From positions 1 through 10,442 of the forward strand of contig JAKLHX010000028.1 of assembly GCA_022709925.1 (NCBI GenBank): DNA of 10,442 nucleotides, written 5' to 3'. The stretch comes from Candidatus Margulisiibacteriota bacterium (GTDB lineage: Bacteria; Margulisbacteria; WOR-1; JAKLHX01). Positions 6,554 to 10,442 of this stretch are shown one piece after another (positions within the stretch are counted from its first letter, which is position 1; every line of letters begins with the position of its first letter). Made by a program: the position numbers and the translations under genes. The notes under the pieces are model-generated. The model saw only the letters and a program-made list of their open reading frames with translations. It was not told the origin of the DNA and searched no databases.

Positions 6554-8560
6554 TCACATTACGCTTATCGGATCGACATCTATGCTTATCTTTATTTTTC
6601 TGTCCTTTAAAGCATGGACGGCCCCCATCAGATCTGCTTTAATCATATCCAAACACGGCCCTTTTATCAATATCTGCCATCTGTTCATTCCCCTGACCTT
6701 TGCATGAGAGGCCTGCACCGGGCCGAAGACCTTTATGTCGTTGTATCTCTCCAAAGGCTTGGTCATATCGCTGATCACTCTCATGGCATGATCTTTGTCT
6801 TTTCCGGAAATTAGAATGCTGATCATCTGTCCGAAAGGCGGATCCCCTGATTCCTTTCTCTGTTCTATCTCCCTGTCATAGAAACCTTCATAATCAAGAG
6901 ATGCCGCATATTTTATTGCATAATGTTCGGGCTTGTAGGTCTGGACGATGACCCTCTTAGAGTTCTTATGGCCGCAAATATTGTATATCAGCCTGAACGT
7001 CTCTTCCGCGGACCGGAAATCGGACCTGCCCAAAGCATTGTCTACGGAAAGGACCCCGACAAGGTCTACATCGCAGAGGTCGAGCGCCTTTGCCGCAAGC
7101 TGCGTACCGATCAAGACATCCGCATCCCCTTTTGAGAACAATTCATAGACGACGTCATAAATAGCGCCTTTTTTTATTGAATCCCTGTCGATGCGGAGCG
7201 TTTTTATGCCTTGAAAGAACCTGGCAAGCTCGGATTCTATCTTTTGAGTTCCGGAACCCATATATTTTATCCTGTGCCCGAGACAATTCGGACATACCAA
7301 AGACGATGTTCCTTTGGAAAACCCGCAAAGCCTGCACGATATGCTCTTTTCCTGGACTGAATAGGTCACTGGAACGGAACAATTGGGACATTCTATATGA
7401 TTTCCGCAATCGGCGCATATAAGGTATGTCGAAAAACCTTTACGGTTCACGATCAAAAGCACCTTGCCTTTATTTTTCAGGGTTTGTGAGATAGCGCTAA
7501 AAAGTTCTTTACTGAAAACACCGCCGGTCTTATCCTGCGAGTTCATATCGACGATCTCCGCGGCCCCGGTCTTCTTATCGGAGCCGTCCTCTGAAAGAAA
7601 AAAGACTTTGTCCCCGCAGGACCGGGAACCGTGAAAAGACTCGATATCAGGGCACGATGAAGAAAGGATCACCGGGATAGATCTTTTGCCAGCGATAAAA
7701 CAGGCAGCTTGCCTGCAGTTATATTTCGGGCTCGTTTCCTGCTTGTAGGCAAAACCCTCTTCCCTGTCGATGATGATAGCTCCAAGGTCCTTTACCGGAG
7801 CAAAAACAGCCGTCCTTGTCCCCAGGACTATGCGGCTTTCACCGCTGTAGACCTTCAGCCACTGCGCAAGACGTTCTTTTTCCGGCATAGAGCTGTGGAT
7901 CACGGCCGTCTCACCGCCAAAATATTTCGTAAAAAGCTCGGCCGCGGGAGAAAGATATTCTATGTCAGGGAAAAGGATTATGATCCCCTTTCCGCTTGAA
8001 ATGAGAGCCTTTGCGATATGGAGATAAAGGACTTTAAGGTCCTTGTCGCAAGACCTCTGAAATATCAGGTCTTGCGAGAACTTCTTTGTTTTAATGTCTT
8101 CCTCGATATGGGCCAATATGTTCTTTGCTGGGATCGAGATCTCGGGAAGTTTAATATCGGCCTGTTTGATAGGATGAGCGCGCTCTGTAGCGGCCTCGGT
8201 CTTAACCCTTTTTTTGCCGCGTGGCTTTTCAAATTCGGATATGCCGGGAGGAAGGACCATCCGCAGCGCTGACCCGAAGAACGAAACATAATACCTTGAA
8301 AGCCATGTTGCTATCTCAACGCTATTTTCAGAAAAAAGAGGGGAACTGCCTCTCACTTCTATCAGCTTCTTGATATTCCTGATCTGTTCCGGAGGTTTTT
8401 CTAACATCTCGACTATATATCCCACCGCTTTGGTCCTGCCAAAAGGCACAGCGACCTGAGATCCTATCTTTGCGCTCTCCTCGAACTCTTTCGGGACCTC
8501 ATCAACGAAAGGCTTATCCAGAAAGGAAGATATTCTTGAAAGGATCACTTGAGCATACAT
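6554..8560 (-). CDS. priA: PriA-family replication restart protein with degenerate helicase motifs
   Basis: PriA binds stalled or D-loop forks and starts reloading of the replicative helicase; normally it is also a 3'-5' superfamily 2 DNA helicase. The 668 residues have the full family layout. The N-terminal 3'-end binding domain is present (DKPFVDEVP 15-23, GSQVAVPFGRTKAVGYIV 33-50). So are GTRTAVFAP (247-255), all eight zinc cysteines (C382, C385, C391, C394, C409, C412, C423, C426), GSGTQKIESELARFF (435-449), RIDRDS (456-461), SGDPPFG (571-577) and the C-terminal RWQILIK and DVDPI. The ATPase motifs are lost. Walker A GVTGSGKT is RSCDKDLK (169-176), DEEH is DREE (265-268), GSATP is SSSCP (300-304), AKGH is AKAL (490-493) and QVAGRAGR is NICGHKNS (527-534). 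Helicase activity is therefore unlikely, as is also noted for actinobacterial PriA. The reading frame is clean, so it is not a decaying pseudogene. The ribosome site is poor (AAAGG about 16 bases upstream). Confidence 0.92.
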   Translation of the reverse strand: MYAQVILSRISSFLDKPFVDEVPKEFEESAKIGSQVAVPFGRTKAVGYIVEMLEKPPEQIRNIKKLIEVRGSSPLFSENSVEIATWLSRYYVSFFGSALRMVLPPGISEFEKPRGKKRVKTEAATERAHPIKQADIKLPEISIPAKNILAHIEEDIKTKKFSQDLIFQRSCDKDLKVLYLHIAKALISSGKGIIILFPDIEYLSPAAELFTKYFGGETAVIHSSMPEKERLAQWLKVYSGESRIVLGTRTAVFAPVKDLGAIIIDREEGFAYKQETSPKYNCRQAACFIAGKRSIPVILSSSCPDIESFHGSRSCGDKVFFLSEDGSDKKTGAAEIVDMNSQDKTGGVFSKELFSAISQTLKNKGKVLLIVNRKGFSTYLICADCGNHIECPNCSVPVTYSVQEKSISCRLCGFSKGTSSLVCPNCLGHRIKYMGSGTQKIESELARFFQGIKTLRIDRDSIKKGAIYDVVYELFSKGDADVLIGTQLAAKALDLCDVDLVGVLSVDNALGRSDFRSAEETFRLIYNICGHKNSKRVIVQTYKPEHYAIKYAASLDYEGFYDREIEQRKESGDPPFGQMISILISGKDKDHAMRVISDMTKPLERYNDIKVFGPVQASHAKVRGMNRWQILIKGPCLDMIKADLMGAVHALKDRKIKISIDVDPISVM

Positions 8561-8588
8561 AAAATATATAGTAAGCCTTTAAGGGTTT

Positions 8589-9776
8589 TTAAAACATTCT
8601 GTCAAGTATACGGTTGGCCGTATCATACTTGCTTTGCATAGGGAATTTCTTGACGGACCCGTTCTTTTCGATCATAGAGACCCGGGAATCTTTGGCGCCG
8701 AAGGCCGATATGTCGTTCGCGACTATCATATCCAACTGTTTCTCTTTAAGTTTCTTCTTTGCATTAGCGATGAGATCCTCGCTTTCAAGAGCAAACCCGA
8801 CCACTATCTTGCCCTTCTTGTTCCCGGAAACAGAACCGAGTATATCTTCAGTGGGTTCAAGGGATATATTCAACGGGCCCTCGCCCTTTTTTATCTTCCT
8901 GGAAGACTTTTTTGACGGTGAAAAATCCGAAACAGCAGCCGCCATGACAAGAGCATCGTTATGAGGCAAATGTTCTTTTACCGCTTGAGACATCTGACCG
9001 GCGCTTTGTACGGCATGTATCGTTACGCCGGGAAGGTCCTCGGACAGCTCCGAAGAGGATATCAACGTGACAACGGCGCCTCTTTCGGAAGCGGCCCTTG
9101 CGATCTCATACCCCATCCTGCCGGATGACATGTTCCCTATAAAACGTACGGGATCTATAAGCTCTTTTGTGCCGCCGGCCGTTACGAGTATCCTTTTGCC
9201 GGCAAGGTCCTGAACGGTGCCAATAGCTTTTTCGACATGCTCGACGATCATTTCAACCTGAGCCATACGACCTTTGCCTATCTGGCCGCAGGCAAGCTCC
9301 CCAAGATCCGGCTCGACCATTTCTATCCCCAGTGACCGGGCTTTCTTAAGGTTATCCTGCACGATCTTGCTTTCCCACATCTTTGTATTCATGGCAGGGG
9401 CGAATATCTTTTTGCAGGAACAGGATAAAAGCAGCGTAGACAAGATATCATCGGCGATCCCGCTGGCGGCTTTGCCCAAAATATTCGCCGTGGCAGGGGC
9501 TACAAGAAGAAGGTCCGCTCCGTCAGACAAAGAAATATGAGGCAGAGGCATAGTTTCGTTGTTCTTATCGAACATGTCCGTTATGCAGGGATTGCCTGAC
9601 AAAGTCCTGAAAGTGAGAGGGGTTATGAACTCCTGGGCGGAATCCGTCATGACGACCCAGACATCAGCCCCTTTTTTAACAAGAGAACGCAGGATATCAG
9701 CGCTTTTATAGGCGGCGATACACCCTGTTATGCCTAAAATGATCTTTTTATTGCGGAGCGTTAAGCGGCCGGTCAT
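8589..9776 (-). CDS. coaBC: Bifunctional CoaBC: phosphopantothenoylcysteine decarboxylase / phosphopantothenate-cysteine ligase
   Basis: CoaBC performs two successive steps of coenzyme A synthesis: CTP-dependent joining of 4'-phosphopantothenate to cysteine (CoaB) and FMN-dependent decarboxylation (CoaC). The 395 residues cover both domains. CoaC, about residues 8-185: GITGCIAAYKSADILR (15-30), active-site H80 in LPHISL, N130 in APAMNTKMW and C163 in GELACG. CoaB, about 190-395: RILVTAGGTKELIDPVRFIG (195-214), NMSSGRMG (215-222), AAAVSDFSP (279-287), the lysine-rich KIKKGEG (294-300), VGFALES (326-332) and VANDIS (352-357). The start is 9 bases after rpoZ with only a weak ribosome site. The ATG at 9774-9776 fits the usual start a few residues before the GITG loop. 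Confidence 0.97.
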   Translation of the reverse strand: MTGRLTLRNKKIILGITGCIAAYKSADILRSLVKKGADVWVVMTDSAQEFITPLTFRTLSGNPCITDMFDKNNETMPLPHISLSDGADLLLVAPATANILGKAASGIADDILSTLLLSCSCKKIFAPAMNTKMWESKIVQDNLKKARSLGIEMVEPDLGELACGQIGKGRMAQVEMIVEHVEKAIGTVQDLAGKRILVTAGGTKELIDPVRFIGNMSSGRMGYEIARAASERGAVVTLISSSELSEDLPGVTIHAVQSAGQMSQAVKEHLPHNDALVMAAAVSDFSPSKKSSRKIKKGEGPLNISLEPTEDILGSVSGNKKGKIVVGFALESEDLIANAKKKLKEKQLDMIVANDISAFGAKDSRVSMIEKNGSVKKFPMQSKYDTANRILDRMF

Positions 9777-9785
9777 AAGACACCA

Positions 9786-10100
9786 CTACTTTTTGCTTGG
9801 GGCTTTTGTCTTTTTGCTCTTCTTCTTGTCCTCTTTTTCGAGGTTCACTTCTTTTGACCAAAAATCCTTCGCCTCAACGGCCTTTTCTTCTCTTTTAGGA
9901 GGCCCGTCTAGTATCTTGATACCCAATTTTGAGCCGCCGAACTCGTTCATGGAGGTCTCTACCGGGTTTAGAGGGTTGGAATCCTCAACATAAGGAAGTG
10001 ATCCGTCTATGATCTCCTTTGCCCTTGTGGCTATAGCGTTCGCCAAAAGGAACCTGTTGCTGATCTTTTTCAATAAAGTATCTATTGTGGTTGTTGTCAA
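9786..10100 (-). CDS. rpoZ: DNA-directed RNA polymerase omega subunit
   Basis: Omega helps fold and hold the beta' subunit in RNA polymerase. Residues 15-30 (NRFLLANAIATRAKEI) are the classic omega signature, followed by the PVETSMNEF segment (46-54) matching the second conserved block. The last 35 or so residues are very charged and lysine-rich (EDKKKSKKTKAPSKK), an extension not needed for the core fold. The start codon is TTG (10098-10100), overlapping the gmk stop in TTGA. It is chosen because AAAGGA (10111-10116) sits 10 bases upstream and the omega signature begins 15 residues in. Its position between gmk and coaBC is the usual one in many bacteria. Confidence 0.93.
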   Translation of the reverse strand: MTTTTIDTLLKKISNRFLLANAIATRAKEIIDGSLPYVEDSNPLNPVETSMNEFGGSKLGIKILDGPPKREEKAVEAKDFWSKEVNLEKEDKKKSKKTKAPSKK

Positions 10101-10442
10101 TTTAAAAAAGTCCTTTCCTTTTCTACCTTTATTATAGCACCGATTTTGTCCGCCGCGGACTCTACTTTGTCGTTCACGACTATATAATCGTACTTTTCCA
10201 TGACCTGCAGCTCGGCAATAGCATTCCTTAACCTGAAGTTCATTTCTTCCTTTTTCTCTGTCTTGCGCCTCTTAAGCCTGAACGCGAGTATATCCACGGA
10301 TGGAGGTATAAGGAAAACAAAAACGGCATTGGAAGAATCGATCGCGCTTTTTGAGATGGCCTCTTTTATGCTGGCAGCTCCCTGGACATCCACTTCAAGG
10401 ATAACGGTCTCCCCTTTTGTCAGCCGTTCTTTAACGAACTTT
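10097..10442 (-). CDS. gmk: Guanylate kinase, C-terminal part (5' end outside window)
   Basis: Gmk phosphorylates GMP to GDP with ATP, feeding GTP and dGTP synthesis. The window holds the last 114 residues; the frame stays open to the right edge, so the P-loop and GMP-binding N-terminal part are not seen. Signatures present are the conserved VILEVDVQGA strand and turn, VFVFLIPPS (the IFI-PPS strand of the family), the RLKRR lid-side arginines, the following FRLRNAIAEL helix and the near C-terminal YDYIVVND. A GTG codon at 10391-10393 could be mistaken for a start, but it is the Val of LEVDVQGA. The stop TGA (10097-10099) overlaps the rpoZ start. Confidence 0.95.
   Translation of the reverse strand, partial: KFVKERLTKGETVILEVDVQGAASIKEAISKSAIDSSNAVFVFLIPPSVDILAFRLKRRKTEKKEEMNFRLRNAIAELQVMEKYDYIVVNDKVESAADKIGAIIKVEKERTFLN
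10131..10139 (-). promoter_or_regulatory. Extended -10 promoter candidate for rpoZ and downstream genes, inside gmk
   Basis: On the minus strand this reads TGCTATAAT, a perfect extended -10 element. With the preceding G it is the same 10-mer as upstream of ilvD. It lies within the last codons of gmk (Ala-Ile-Ile as GCT ATA ATA). Transcription would start near 10124, leaving about 23 bases before the rpoZ TTG including its ribosome site. No clear -35 box is seen. It could let rpoZ to fmt be expressed apart from gmk, but chance within coding sequence cannot be excluded. Confidence 0.4.

Noticed and set aside
6554..8560. priA as a pseudogene
   Set aside because: The full 668-residue frame is intact and the zinc, 3'-end binding and C-terminal motifs are all kept, which would not be expected under free decay.
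8561..8588. AT-rich gap with TATATATT and a CCTTTAAGG palindrome between coaBC and priA, considered as promoter or terminator
   Set aside because: The TATA-like stretch is too close to the priA ATG for a normal leader, there is no -35, and the 9-base palindrome is too short to terminate.

Overview
This is a gene-dense bacterial chromosomal window with almost no non-coding DNA: the longest gap between genes is 58 bases. Ile is very often encoded by ATA, and Arg by AGA or AGG. The phylum cannot be fixed from the sequence. The mix of a Gram-positive-like gmk-rpoZ-coaBC-priA-def-fmt cluster, an AMIN-domain secreted protein and a long repetitive fibre-like protein resembles uncultivated lineages such as Margulisbacteria/WOR-1, but that is a low-confidence inference.

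The left part is on the + strand. Positions 1-1476 hold the 3' part of a long repetitive fibre or stalk protein whose start lies outside the window. A 58-base gap with a perfect extended -10 box precedes ilvD (dihydroxy-acid dehydratase, 1535-3187). Six bases later comes a secreted protein with an AMIN domain followed by a phosphodiester glycosidase (NAGPA-like) domain (3194-4702). No other branched-chain amino acid gene is in view.

The right part is on the - strand and converges on the left part with two bases between the stop codons. In transcription order it reads gmk (partial), rpoZ, coaBC, priA, def, fmt and a small membrane-anchored protein of unknown function. Junctions are tight: gmk/rpoZ and def/fmt overlap by 4 bases, and the other gaps are 4 to 28 bases. 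The cluster joins nucleotide supply (Gmk), transcription (omega), coenzyme A synthesis (CoaBC), replication restart (PriA) and the N-formyl-methionine cycle (Fmt adds the formyl group, Def removes it).

The most interesting observation is PriA. The DNA-binding parts and all eight zinc cysteines are kept, but the Walker A, DEEH, GSATP, AKGH and QVAGRAGR helicase motifs are all destroyed. It looks like an ATPase-dead replication-restart scaffold. A second observation is that an identical 10-mer, GTGCTATAAT, lies just upstream of both ilvD and rpoZ, suggesting an internal promoter inside the 3' end of gmk. I see no CRISPR array, tRNA, rRNA, insertion sequence or convincing intrinsic terminator.
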